Shown: positions 25,648 to 33,144, counted from the first letter of the stretch. The stretch: DNA of 37,837 nucleotides from Ardenticatenaceae bacterium (GCA_011525915.1 WYBM01000085.1:1-37837); one strand, 5' to 3'. The notes: generated by a model not told the origin, from the sequence alone. Made by a program: numbers and translations.

Positions 25648-25854
25648 ATGAGCGAACAAACGCAGCAAGATGTACGCCGGTTGTTAAAAACGTTTGGCAT
25701 TCAGGCAGATGAAACCATCATGGCTTACATAGCCCGTCATACGGAGCAGACACCATTGCAGATCCGTATTACCCTGGAAGATGTCACCGATTATAGCGAG
25801 ACGCCGCCGGCCGAAATGCTGCGCGTAGTGGTTGAAGGGAGCATCGAACGATAG
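25648..25854 (+). CDS. Small conserved-looking protein of unknown function
   Basis: This 68-residue acidic soluble protein has a strong Shine-Dalgarno (GGAGGT, 25636-25641) 6 nt before the ATG, so it is very likely translated. It has an amphipathic N-terminal part (RRLLKTFGIQADETIMAYIA) followed by LQIRITLEDVTDY. No signal, membrane segment or cysteines are present. I cannot name a family. It lies after the transporter operon and just before the HIT-like gene, in the same direction. Confidence 0.7.
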   Translation: MSEQTQQDVRRLLKTFGIQADETIMAYIARHTEQTPLQIRITLEDVTDYSETPPAEMLRVVVEGSIER

Positions 25855-25872
25855 CCGAGAGTATGGTATAAT
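25844..25872 (+). promoter_or_regulatory. Extended -10 promoter for the HIT-like gene
   Basis: The -10 box TATAAT (25867-25872) is preceded by TG at the extended position (25864-25865), with a weak -35 TCGAAC (25844-25849) at 17 bp. The predicted start is near 25879, giving a 43-nt leader with a strong GGAGG. Confidence 0.5.
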
Positions 25873-25913
25873 CCTCTCTGTGACTTTATTCACAATCACA
25901 TAAGGCGAGAGGA
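25872..25913 (+). promoter_or_regulatory. Possible Shine-Dalgarno-sequestering hairpin before the HIT-like gene
   Basis: TCCTCTC (25872-25878) is complementary to GAGAGGA (25907-25913), which contains most of the Shine-Dalgarno. The adjacent TGTGA (25879-25883) pairs with TCACA (25896-25900), giving a 12-bp stem with a 6-nt bulge. Only a read-through transcript from upstream would contain the full 5' arm. A transcript from the promoter at 25867 would start within it. Confidence 0.35.
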
Positions 25914-25921
25914 GGCTACCA

Positions 25922-26272
25922 ATGGCGAACAGTGCAGGTGAGAACAGCCCTTTTGTGGCGATTATAACTGGAGAGCAGCCCGGTGAAATATTGGCGCGCG
26001 ATGATGAAAAACAGTTTGCTCTGGTGAAAAGTTTACATCCAGAAGGCGCTATTCACTGGCTGGCGATTCCCTACGAACCCATACCAAGCATTGAGGAGTT
26101 GGAAAAAAACGATCGGGCACGCTTTTTAGAGTTGGTAGAGTTTGCCATTACGCACACTCAAGCTTTGGCTGAAAGCTACCCGCTGTTACAGCGCGGCTTC
26201 ACTATTAAATTTCACTTTGGTGGGTACGAGACTGTAGCCCACGCGAAGCTGCATATTTTGTCAGTGGAATAA
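25922..26272 (+). CDS. HIT-domain (histidine triad-like) protein with altered active site
   Basis: This 116-residue protein follows the HIT fold plan: FVAIITGEQPGEILARDDEKQFALV, split here as an N-terminal strand pair, then HWLAIPYEPIPSI, then GFTIKFHFGGYETVAHAKLHIL at the C-terminal active-site strand. Classical HIT hydrolases read H-x-H-x-H, with the middle His forming the nucleotidyl intermediate. Here the triplet is H-A-K-L-H, so the nucleophile position is Lys. It may bind nucleotides without hydrolysing them, or use another chemistry. GGAGG lies 7 nt before the ATG. It stands alone downstream of an extended -10 promoter. Confidence 0.75.
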   Translation: MANSAGENSPFVAIITGEQPGEILARDDEKQFALVKSLHPEGAIHWLAIPYEPIPSIEELEKNDRARFLELVEFAITHTQALAESYPLLQRGFTIKFHFGGYETVAHAKLHILSVE

Positions 26273-26303
26273 CCACGGCCGTGGCTGCCGGCCAACAGTT
26301 GAC

Positions 26304-26332
26304 TTGAACATCGTGCCAGAAATTTGTAGGAT
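26304..26332 (+). promoter_or_regulatory. Possible promoter for the bestrophin-like/ATP-grasp pair
   Basis: TTGAAC (26304-26309) and TAGGAT (26327-26332) are separated by 17 bp, about 38 bp upstream of the ATG at 26370. This is a moderate match only. Confidence 0.35.
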
Positions 26333-26369
26333 GGGGACAAACAAACCCATTCCACACTGTGAGGTCACG

Positions 26370-27167
26370 ATGAATACCCTAACCACTTTCCTCAAGATCA
26401 TAGATTGGCAGACCACGGCGGTGGCCGCCCTGGCTTTGCTGCTGACATTTATTTGCCGTCATTACGGCTTTGTATTTGAGATGCCCACCGGGCTGATTGG
26501 CATTGCCGTTATCTTTCCCCTGGTCTTTTCTATTGTGACGGCGTTCCGGCGGCGGGAAGATGCGCTTAAATATTTTGCCAGCCTGAAGGCCCACGCTGTG
26601 GCCTTGTATTTTGCCCATCGTGATTGGCCACCAGCGGGGAAAAGCCAGGCCGTTCAGGCTGAGAAGCTGGTGCGGGAGTTGTTAACGGCCGTAGCCAACT
26701 ACTTTCAAGCCGATGATCAAGAGCAGGCCTTGTGCCGGGTTTACGGGGTGATAGATGCCTTTTCCCTGGCCCACGAACAACTACGGCAGGTGGGTGTGCC
26801 CGCCAATGAGGTTTCCCGTGCCAACCAATATCTGCGGGCGATCATCATTGAGTTTGAACGAATGAAGAATATTGCCCGCTACCGCACTCCGGTGGCCCTA
26901 CGAGCCTACAGCCGCCTGTTTCTGAACCTGTTTCCCATTATCTTTGCCCCCTACTTTGCCAGTGTCGGTTACCCTGATTACCCCATCGCCGGGTATATAG
27001 TGGCCCTGGTTTATGCACTGGTGCTGGTAAGCCTGGATAATGTGCAGGATCATCTGGAAAACCCCTATGATGGGGTGGGCCCAGATGATTTGCGGTTAAA
27101 TGTTGCCGGCGTTTATACACGCATGATTACCGGCAACACAGCCCCAGGGGAAGCGGTGTTATCATGA
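26370..27167 (+). CDS. Bestrophin-like integral membrane protein
   Basis: This protein of about 265 residues has two N-terminal membrane segments, beginning TTAVAALALLLTFICRHYG and GLIGIAVIFPLVFSIV. A central helical region (HRDWPPAGKSQAVQAEKLV, DAFSLAHEQLRQVG) follows, then a second membrane pair around SRLFLNLFPIIFAPYFA and AGYIVALVYALVLVSL. The ending DHLENPYDGVGPDDLRLN resembles the bestrophin/UPF0187 signature, in which an acidic NPF/NPY.(D/E) motif follows the last helix. A chloride or other anion channel role is therefore plausible but not proven. ATG 26370 has GAGG 5 nt upstream; the longer frame from TTG 26304 is less likely. Its stop overlaps the next start (ATGA). Confidence 0.6.
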   Translation: MNTLTTFLKIIDWQTTAVAALALLLTFICRHYGFVFEMPTGLIGIAVIFPLVFSIVTAFRRREDALKYFASLKAHAVALYFAHRDWPPAGKSQAVQAEKLVRELLTAVANYFQADDQEQALCRVYGVIDAFSLAHEQLRQVGVPANEVSRANQYLRAIIIEFERMKNIARYRTPVALRAYSRLFLNLFPIIFAPYFASVGYPDYPIAGYIVALVYALVLVSLDNVQDHLENPYDGVGPDDLRLNVAGVYTRMITGNTAPGEAVLS

Positions 27168-28417
27168 CAAACACAGAGGCCCGGGTCTTGCTGCTGACAA
27201 CAGCACACTCGTACCGAGGCTCGGCCTTTTTGGCGGCGGCCGCGCGCCTGGGCATTGAGGTGGTGCCGGCGGTAGATATGCCCCCAGCGTTACAGCCGCG
27301 AGGCGTGCCCCTGGCCATCGATTTTAAGCAGCCAGACACGGCCGTGGCCGCCATTGTCGCTTATGCCGACTCCCGGCCCCTGGCGGCCATCTTGCCTCTG
27401 GATGACAGCGGCGTGTTGATTGCCGCCCTGGCCAGCCAGGCCTTGGGCTTGCCTTACAACAGCCCCCAGGCCGCTGGCGCGGCCCGCGATAAGCTGTACA
27501 TGCGCCGGCTTTTGCACCAGGGGGGCGTGCCTACGCCACCCTTCTGCGGATTTAAAACCACAGACCCATCGGAGATAGTGACGGCCGTTGTCTGTGATCA
27601 GATCGGCTTTCCCTGTGTGGTTAAACCACGCACCCTCAACGGCAGCCGGGGGGTCATTCGGGCGAATGATGAGAAGGCGCTGACGGCCGTGGTCGCCCGT
27701 GTGAAACGGCTGCTGCATGCTATTGGCGCTGACGGCTTTCTGGTAGAAGCGTTCATGCCTGGTGTTGAAGTGGCGTTAGAAGGGGTGCTGCACCACGGGC
27801 ACCTGCAGCTGTTGGCTCTTTTTGACAAACCTGATCCGCTCGATGGTCCTTTCTTCGAAGAGACGATTTACGTCACGCCGTCTCGCCTACCTGCCGCAAC
27901 GCAGGCGGCTGTTGTGGACATGGCGGCCCGCGGCGCGCTGGCGATTGGCCTGCAAACAGGTTCCGTCCATGCAGAGCTGCGCATAAATGAGGCTGGCGTC
28001 TGGATCGTGGAGGTGAACGGCCGTTCCATTGGCGGCCTCTGCTCACAAACACTGCGTTTTGATAGGGGGATGTCTTTAGAGGAACTGCTTTTGCGTCAGG
28101 CTGTGGGTTTGGACGTCAGCCAGTTACAGCGTGAACAAACGGCCAGCGGCGTGATGATGATCCCTATTCCGCGGCCAGGCATCTTGCGCGGCTGCCGCGG
28201 CCTGGAAGATGCCCGAACCGTGCCCGGCATTGATGAGGTGACAATCACCACCCCATTGAATAATCGTGTAATGGCGTTACCAGAGGGAGAAAGTTACCTG
28301 GGGTTTATTTTTGCTTCGGGGCAAACGCCGCAGGACGTAGAGGAAGCGTTACGAACGGCACACGGCCGTTTGCACTTTGACATTGACGAGGAGTTGACAG
28401 TCATCAGTGTTCAGTAG
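27164..28417 (+). CDS. ATP-grasp domain carboxylate-amine ligase-like protein
   Basis: This 417-residue enzyme should couple a carboxylate to an amine or thiol via an acyl phosphate. The N-terminal Rossmann-like part reads RVLLLTTAHSYRGSAFLAAA and ILPLDDSGVLIAALAS. The ATP-grasp core has DKLYMRRLLHQGGVPTPPF, GFPCVVKPRTLNGSRGV (phosphate-binding loop), ADGFLVEAFMPGVEVALEG, and the metal-binding end HAELRINEAGVWIVEVNGRS followed by GG. The ending pattern fits amino-acid ligase or biotin-carboxylase-like members. The substrate is unknown. It overlaps the bestrophin-like gene by 4 bp, so they are made together. The last codons and stop run into a 15-bp tandem repeat, suggesting the repeat supplied the present C terminus. 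Confidence 0.85.
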   Translation: MTNTEARVLLLTTAHSYRGSAFLAAAARLGIEVVPAVDMPPALQPRGVPLAIDFKQPDTAVAAIVAYADSRPLAAILPLDDSGVLIAALASQALGLPYNSPQAAGAARDKLYMRRLLHQGGVPTPPFCGFKTTDPSEIVTAVVCDQIGFPCVVKPRTLNGSRGVIRANDEKALTAVVARVKRLLHAIGADGFLVEAFMPGVEVALEGVLHHGHLQLLALFDKPDPLDGPFFEETIYVTPSRLPAATQAAVVDMAARGALAIGLQTGSVHAELRINEAGVWIVEVNGRSIGGLCSQTLRFDRGMSLEELLLRQAVGLDVSQLQREQTASGVMMIPIPRPGILRGCRGLEDARTVPGIDEVTITTPLNNRVMALPEGESYLGFIFASGQTPQDVEEALRTAHGRLHFDIDEELTVISVQ

Positions 28418-28519
28418 GTCAGTGTTCAGTAGGCCAGTGTTCAGTAGGTCAGTGTTCAGTAGGTCAGTGTTCAGTAGGTCAGTGACCCGTACTGATTACT
28501 GACCTACTGGCCTACTGAT
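28405..28519. repeat. Tandem 15-bp repeats plus inverted arm (CAGT-rich repeat family), convergent terminator position
   Basis: Five tandem copies of CAGTGTTCAGTAGGT run from 28405 to 28479, with one T-to-C change in the second copy. They are followed by reverse-complement units. CAGTAGGTCAGT (28472-28483) pairs with ACTGACCTACTG (28498-28509). The array begins inside the ATP-grasp gene (its TAG is at 28415-28417) and reaches the stop of the convergent yggX gene. The same 12-bp arms recur at 31792-31830. Confidence 0.9.
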
Positions 28520-28824
28520 CACTTTTTACGGGGCGCGGCCGTAGGCGGTGTCCAATCTTCGGGCATTTGCGCGCCTTCGCCAAAAAAGAACTCTTCCATT
28601 TGCTCAAACAGAAAGTCGTGGGCACGGGGATCGGCCAGGTTCAGGCCATAATGGTTGATGAGGATAGTGGACTGCTGCTGCCACATCTCCCAGGCCTGTT
28701 TGGAGATTTCGTTATAAACACGCTGGCCCAATTCGCCAGGGAAAGGCGGCCGGTTCAGGGCCTCTGCTTCCCGGCCCAACTTGGCGCAATCTACCACCCA
28801 TATTGTTTTTTCTCTTCTTGCCAT
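28519..28824 (-). CDS. yggX: YggX-like Fe(II)-trafficking / oxidative damage protection protein
   Basis: This 101-residue cytoplasmic protein is linked in enteric bacteria to protection of iron-sulfur clusters from oxidation. It shows the family signature: an early Cys (VVDCAKLGREAEAL), PPFPGELGQRVYNEISKQAWE, then WQQQSTILINHYGLNL and a C-terminal acidic/aromatic end (EQMEEFFFGEG, PEDWTPP). Length and order match the roughly 90-residue proteobacterial YggX. GGAGG precedes the ATG by a few bases. YggX is best known from Proteobacteria, so finding it here may mean horizontal transfer. It is convergent with the ATP-grasp gene and divergent from the formyltransferase gene, 51 bp away. Confidence 0.9.
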   Translation of the reverse strand: MARREKTIWVVDCAKLGREAEALNRPPFPGELGQRVYNEISKQAWEMWQQQSTILINHYGLNLADPRAHDFLFEQMEEFFFGEGAQMPEDWTPPTAAPRKK

Positions 28825-28836
28825 GTAACCTCCGGA

Positions 28837-28863
28837 TGATGGTCATTTGCAAAGCGACCATCA
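28837..28863. promoter_or_regulatory. 8-bp inverted repeat in the yggX / formyltransferase divergent gap
   Basis: TGATGGTC (28837-28844) and GACCATCA (28856-28863) are separated by 11 bp, within the 51-bp gap between the two divergent starts. It may be an operator or leader hairpin. Confidence 0.35.
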
Positions 28864-28875
28864 CCCAAGGATTAT

Positions 28876-29826
28876 ATGACGATGGCCAATGGAAGCAAAC
28901 CTATTCATTTTGCCAGCATGCGAGTGTTGTTTTTGGGCATGACGGGCATCTTATCACGTATTCCCTTAACAATGTTGCTTAATGCCGGTGTTAATGTGTG
29001 TGGGTTGGTGCTGCCGGCTTCCATTTTGCCGCCCTATGTGCTGCCCAAAGACGGCCGTCCTCACCCCATCATCCCTGCTGTCCATCCGCCTGCCGAGCAG
29101 CTGCTGTCTACGGCCGTGCCTGGCATCTTGCCATTGGCGGCTCAGCACCAACTGCCGGTGTATGCGGTGCGCCGCCTGAAGGATACAACCACACTGGCTG
29201 CCCTCGCGGCCGTGGCCCCTGATCTCATCTGTGTCTCTTGTTTTAACCAGATGTTGCCGCCGGTGTTGCTGCAAATCCCCCGCTTGGGCTGCCTTAATAT
29301 ACATCCCTCGTGGCTGCCTCATTTTCGTGGGCCGTCGCCGCTGTTTTGGCAGTTCCACGCCGGGCAAAAGGAAGGGGGTGTCACCGTTCACTTCATGGAT
29401 GAGGGGTTGGATACCGGCGATATTGCCTGTCAGGCGAAGGTGACTTTCCCTGACGGCATCAGCGGTGCCCAGGCCGAGCAGATGACGGCCACCCGCGGTG
29501 GCCAACTGCTGTTAGAAGCGCTGCGGCGGCTGTCAGAAGGGAATCTCCCCCGGCAGCCACAGCCGCCTGGTGGCTCTTACCAACACGCACCTACCGATGA
29601 GGATTTTCGCCTGGATGTGGGCTGGTCAGCACAACGGGCGTTTAACTTTATGCGCGGCACGGCCGAATGGGCCCGGCCATACCCGGTGCTGGTGGGTGGG
29701 CAAGAGGTTGTGCTGCGTACGGCCGTTTCCTTTGATCCGCACCAAACGCTGCCCCAACCCATGGTGTGGCAGGGCAGAACGGTTTCTATTCAATTTAGTC
29801 CGGGTGTCCTGGCCGTCACCGCATAA
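28876..29826 (+). CDS. Methionyl-tRNA formyltransferase-like protein (formyl transferase family)
   Basis: This 316-residue protein should transfer a formyl group from 10-formyltetrahydrofolate to an amine acceptor. The N-terminal nucleotide-binding-like start is MRVLFLGMTGILSRIP (from ~15). The catalytic core reads LGCLNIHPSWLPHFRGPSP, with the Asn-His of the formyltransferase site, then VTVHFMDEGLDTGDI carrying the catalytic Asp. The C-terminal part, DVGWSAQRAFNFMRGT, matches the Fmt C-terminal domain start. It may be the true fmt or a paralogue acting on another amine, because it is not next to def or other translation genes. ATGs at 28876, 28882 and 28918 are possible; AAGG at 28867-28870 favours the first. 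Confidence 0.8.
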   Translation: MTMANGSKPIHFASMRVLFLGMTGILSRIPLTMLLNAGVNVCGLVLPASILPPYVLPKDGRPHPIIPAVHPPAEQLLSTAVPGILPLAAQHQLPVYAVRRLKDTTTLAALAAVAPDLICVSCFNQMLPPVLLQIPRLGCLNIHPSWLPHFRGPSPLFWQFHAGQKEGGVTVHFMDEGLDTGDIACQAKVTFPDGISGAQAEQMTATRGGQLLLEALRRLSEGNLPRQPQPPGGSYQHAPTDEDFRLDVGWSAQRAFNFMRGTAEWARPYPVLVGGQEVVLRTAVSFDPHQTLPQPMVWQGRTVSIQFSPGVLAVTA

Positions 29827-29908
29827 GTCATCAACCTCGCCTACAGGCTGCCTCTTGAATACAGTGAATGCTTGACACGTGTTTGCCCAATCGATCACAA
29901 ATATCACA

Positions 29909-29937
29909 TTGGAACTTATAGCTATCTCCGGTACAAT
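29909..29937 (+). promoter_or_regulatory. Promoter upstream of the formate dehydrogenase cluster
   Basis: TTGGAA (29909-29914) and TACAAT (29932-29937) are separated by 17 bp, giving a leader of about 64 nt to the GTG at 30008. A TTGACA at 29872-29877 has no matching -10 box. The rest of 29827-30007 shows nothing else I can identify. Confidence 0.45.
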
Positions 29938-30007
29938 CACCCCATCTTACTGAACCCGTGTATTGCCAGATACGCAATACGCACTAAGCAGCATTGCGAG
30001 GTGCGGT

Positions 30008-31753
30008 GTGACACACACAACCCAACCTATTGATTTAACCCTTCTGGAACCCGTTCTGGGGAAGTATCACGGCCGTCGTCGTGATGCCCTCTTGCCCCTG
30101 CTGCACGATGCCCAGGCCATCTATGGCTGGCTGCCAGGTGAAGTGCAGACGGCCGTCAGCAACACGCTGCGTGTGCCCCTGGCTGATGTGCATGGGGTTA
30201 TCGAGTTCTACACCATGTTTTACAATGAGCCGATGGCCAGACGTGTTATTCGCGTCTGTGAAGATGTGGCCTGCCAGCTGGCCGGGTGCGAAGCCATCCA
30301 CCAGGCCGTCTCTGACCAATTGGGTTTGCTGCCCGGTGAAGTTGGTGTTGATGACGCCGGGCACCCGGTGGCCTATGAGCGGGTGCCCTGCCTGGGCATG
30401 TGCGAACATGCACCTAACGCCCTGAATGGGGACCGGCCGGCCGGGGACCTGACGCCAGCGGCCGTGGCCGACTTTCTGGCCGGAACCACTCCCGAACCAC
30501 CGGCAAAGGTTTATGGTGAACCCCGGCTGACGCTCTTCCGGGTAGGCCAGGTAGACCCCCAGAGCCTGGATGACTACCTGGCCCATGAAGGCTATGTTGG
30601 CTTGCAAAACGCGCTGAAAGTCTCACCAGAGCAGATTGTGCAGTGGATGACCGAAAGCGGCATCGTGGGGCGTGGTGGGGCTATGTTCCCCCTAGGCAAC
30701 AAGTGGAAGTTCACTCGCGCCGCGCCGGGCACACCGGCCGAAAAACATATCATCGCCAATTGTGATGAGAGCGAGCCGGGCACCTTCAAAGATCGTGGTC
30801 TTATGGAAGAAGACCCTTTCAGCCTGGTGGAAGCCATGACCCTGGCCGCTTATGTGGTGGGCGCCGAAAATGGCTGGATTTTTATCCGCGGCGAGTATCC
30901 ACGGGCGTACAAACGGCTGCTAAACGCGGTGGCTAAAGCGCAGGCGGCGGGGTACCTGGGCCGGGATATTTTAGGGCACCAGGGTTTCCATTTTAACATT
31001 AACGTGCGCCTGGGGGCCGGAGCGTACATTTGTGGTGAAGAGACGGCGTTGTTCGAAGCCATCGAGGGCAAACGAGGCTTCCCACGCATCAAGCCGCCCT
31101 TTCCCACAACCCATGGTTTATTCCAACAGCCTACGGCCATTAACAACGTAGAGACGCTGGTGGCGGCCCTGGCCGTGGCCCGCATTGGCTGGGAAGCATG
31201 GGCCCAACACGGTACGCAAGATTCTAAAGGCACCAAGTGGTTTTGCCTCAGCGGCCATGTGAACCAGCCGGGGTTGTATGAGCTGCCCTTTGGCGTGACG
31301 GTGCGAGAGTTGATTGCCCTGGGTGGTGGGGTGCCCCACGGCCGTGGCATTCAGGCCGTGCTGATAGGTGGCGCCGCCGGCCGTTTCCTGGGTCCCGATG
31401 AGCTGGATTACCCCTTAACGTATGAATCCGCGCGCCACCATGCCTTTCCTATAGGCTCCGGCGTGGTCATGGTCATTGATGAGACGGTGGACATGCGCCA
31501 GACCCTTTACCATCTGGCCCATTTCTTCGCCCATGAAAGCTGCGGCAAATGTTTCCCCTGTCAGATCGGCACCCAGCGGCAGATGGAAATTCTACACCAC
31601 ATGATCCACAACAACGGCCCTCAGCCAGGTGACAAAGGGCGCCTAGTAGACATAGGTTTTACCATGACGGAAACATCCTTGTGCGGCCTGGGGCAAACGG
31701 CGGCCGCCGCTATCATGAGCGCCATTGACCTGTGGCCAGAGCTGGTGGAGTGA
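30008..31753 (+). CDS. NuoE-NuoF fusion: NADH-binding diaphorase subunit of NAD-linked formate dehydrogenase
   Basis: This protein of about 581 residues passes electrons between iron-sulfur clusters and NAD(H). The N-terminal ~150 residues are a NuoE-like thioredoxin-fold domain with the [2Fe-2S] ligands CEDVAC and CLGMC. The rest is NuoF-like: SGIVGRGGAMFPLGNKW and NCDESEPGTFKDR near the FMN/NAD site, GAGAYICGEETALFEAIEG, and the C-terminal [4Fe-4S] ligands CGKCFPC with a distal Cys in SLCGLG. The first glycine motif reads GRGGAMFP, slightly off the usual GRGGAGFP. I start at GTG 30008 because GAGG (29998-30001) lies 6 nt upstream; TTG 29963 is the longer option. Linkage to the formate dehydrogenase subunit downstream argues for formate:NAD+ oxidoreductase rather than complex I. 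Confidence 0.9.
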   Translation: MTHTTQPIDLTLLEPVLGKYHGRRRDALLPLLHDAQAIYGWLPGEVQTAVSNTLRVPLADVHGVIEFYTMFYNEPMARRVIRVCEDVACQLAGCEAIHQAVSDQLGLLPGEVGVDDAGHPVAYERVPCLGMCEHAPNALNGDRPAGDLTPAAVADFLAGTTPEPPAKVYGEPRLTLFRVGQVDPQSLDDYLAHEGYVGLQNALKVSPEQIVQWMTESGIVGRGGAMFPLGNKWKFTRAAPGTPAEKHIIANCDESEPGTFKDRGLMEEDPFSLVEAMTLAAYVVGAENGWIFIRGEYPRAYKRLLNAVAKAQAAGYLGRDILGHQGFHFNINVRLGAGAYICGEETALFEAIEGKRGFPRIKPPFPTTHGLFQQPTAINNVETLVAALAVARIGWEAWAQHGTQDSKGTKWFCLSGHVNQPGLYELPFGVTVRELIALGGGVPHGRGIQAVLIGGAAGRFLGPDELDYPLTYESARHHAFPIGSGVVMVIDETVDMRQTLYHLAHFFAHESCGKCFPCQIGTQRQMEILHHMIHNNGPQPGDKGRLVDIGFTMTETSLCGLGQTAAAAIMSAIDLWPELVE

Positions 31754-31759
31754 AAGAAG

Positions 31760-31850
31760 TGGTCAGTGGTCAGTGTTCAGTATTCAGTATTCAGTAGGTC
31801 AGTATTCAGTAACTGACTACTGACCTACTGACCTACTGTTTACTGATTAC
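31760..31850. repeat. Second copy of the CAGT-rich repeat/inverted-repeat family, inside the fdh operon
   Basis: This is a run of 7-9-bp units (GGTCAGT, GTTCAGT, ATTCAGT) followed by their reverse complements. CAGTAGGTCAGT (31792-31803) pairs with ACTGACCTACTG (31819-31830), the same arms as at 28472-28509. It fills the gap between the NuoEF and iron-sulfur subunit genes and ends just before the next Shine-Dalgarno. Confidence 0.9.
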
Positions 31851-31861
31851 CGGAGTAAAGT

Positions 31862-32563
31862 ATGAGCGACACAATTACCCTGAAAATTGACGGCCGTGAA
31901 GTCACCGTGCCTAAAGGCACCACTATTCTGGATGCCGCCGCACAGGTGGGCATTGAGATTCCGGTCATTTGTTACCACCCTCACCTGACAGCCAATGGCT
32001 TGTGCCGCATCTGCTCGGTAGATGCCGGGGGGCGGGTGCAGGCGGCGGCCTGTGTAACGCCGTGTGCCGAGGGCATGAATGTGGACACCCAAAGCGAGGA
32101 TGTTTGCCGTGGCCGGCGCACCATTCTGGAGATGCTGGCAGTGACGGTGGAACTGACCGAAGCGCCGGAAATTCTGACGTTGTTGGCGACCTACGCAGCT
32201 GACGAAAGCCGCTTTACCATGGGGGCCCGGCGCACGGCGCCGGTGTATGATGACAACCCATTTTACATTCGTGACTACAACCAGTGTATTAACTGCTGGC
32301 GCTGCGTGCAGGTATGTGCGGAGGATGCCCAGTACACCTTTGCCCTGAATTTTGACGGCCGTGGCTTCCACACCCAAATTGGCACGTTCATGAGCAATGG
32401 CATGACCGACACCACCTGTGTCTTCTGTGGCCAATGCGTGGGCGTCTGCCCCACCGGCGCGCTGAAGCCCAAACGCCAGGTACTGCTGGAGCAGGGCTGG
32501 GACCCTGACTCAATTTTTGAAGCCACCCGCCGCAAGCGCAAACCGCATAAAGAAAAGGGTTAG
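31862..32563 (+). CDS. Iron-sulfur electron-transfer subunit (NuoG N-terminal/HoxU-like) of formate dehydrogenase
   Basis: This 233-residue soluble subunit wires the molybdenum site to the diaphorase. An N-terminal plant-type ferredoxin domain carries the [2Fe-2S] ligands CYHPHLTANGLCRIC and the following AACVTPC. Two bacterial-type [4Fe-4S] motifs follow, CINCWRCVQVC and CVFCGQCVGVCP. The His-Cys3 cluster motif normally found between these parts in NuoG is not visible. The C-terminal end is basic (RRKRKPHKEKG). GGAG lies 7 nt before the ATG. It follows the NuoEF gene across the CAGT repeat and precedes the SnoaL-like gene. In related enzymes this domain can be fused to the catalytic subunit. 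Confidence 0.9.
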   Translation: MSDTITLKIDGREVTVPKGTTILDAAAQVGIEIPVICYHPHLTANGLCRICSVDAGGRVQAAACVTPCAEGMNVDTQSEDVCRGRRTILEMLAVTVELTEAPEILTLLATYAADESRFTMGARRTAPVYDDNPFYIRDYNQCINCWRCVQVCAEDAQYTFALNFDGRGFHTQIGTFMSNGMTDTTCVFCGQCVGVCPTGALKPKRQVLLEQGWDPDSIFEATRRKRKPHKEKG

Positions 32564-32661
32564 ATAATCGGCATTATCCACGCCCTCCGCGGTTGAAAAA
32601 TGAGATTTGTCCGTCAACAAGGCGGCTTGCCTGAAACAGTAACATAACTGGAGAAAACCCG

Positions 32662-33144
32662 ATGAGCGCCAACAACCTATCGCTTATTGAAACCTTTTAT
32701 ACTGCTTTCCAACAGCATGATTATGTGGGCATGGGTGCCTGTTACCATCAAGATGTGCATTTTTCTGACCCCGTTTTTGTGGGTCTTCAGGGCCATCAGG
32801 CCAGGGCTATGTGGCATATGTTATGTGAGCGTGGCCAGGATTTGCAGGTGACATTTAACCAGGTGCAGGCCAATGAGACAACGGGCTCGGCACATTGGGA
32901 GGCAACCTATACCTTCTCTACTGGGCGCAAGGTGCATAATGTTATTGACGCCGCCTTTACCTTTCAAGATGGCAAGATCAGCCGCCATCAGGATAGGTTT
33001 GATTTGTGGCGGTGGACGCGCATGGCACTAGGGCCGACCGGGCTTTTGCTGGGTTGGACGCCGATGGTAAAGAACAAGGTGCGGGCCACGGCCGTTACCA
33101 GCCTTCACCAATTTATCGCCCAACATCCCGAATACCAATCATAA
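32662..33144 (+). CDS. SnoaL-like / NTF2-fold protein of unknown substrate
   Basis: This 160-residue protein has the cone-shaped NTF2/ketosteroid-isomerase-like fold: IETFYTAFQQHDYVGMGACYHQDVHFSDPVF is the usual opening (shown here as two parts, an alpha-helical start and the HFSDPVF strand), then GHQARAMWHMLCERG, SAHWEATYTFSTGRKV and HNVIDAAFTFQDGKISRHQD. The His/Asp residues in FRHQD-like and HFSDP positions are kept, as in SnoaL-type proteins. The function is not predictable; such proteins range from isomerases to stress proteins. It lies between the iron-sulfur subunit and the catalytic subunit of formate dehydrogenase, 20 bp before the latter, so it is probably co-expressed with them. 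Confidence 0.85.
   Translation: MSANNLSLIETFYTAFQQHDYVGMGACYHQDVHFSDPVFVGLQGHQARAMWHMLCERGQDLQVTFNQVQANETTGSAHWEATYTFSTGRKVHNVIDAAFTFQDGKISRHQDRFDLWRWTRMALGPTGLLLGWTPMVKNKVRATAVTSLHQFIAQHPEYQS

Noticed and set aside
29963..30007. TTG start for the NuoE-NuoF fusion
   Set aside because: It has no Shine-Dalgarno, while GTG 30008 has GAGG at good spacing. The extra 15 residues are not part of the NuoE fold.
28405..31850. CAGT repeats as a CRISPR array
   Set aside because: The units are 7-15 bp, directly abutting, without unique spacers, and no cas genes are nearby.
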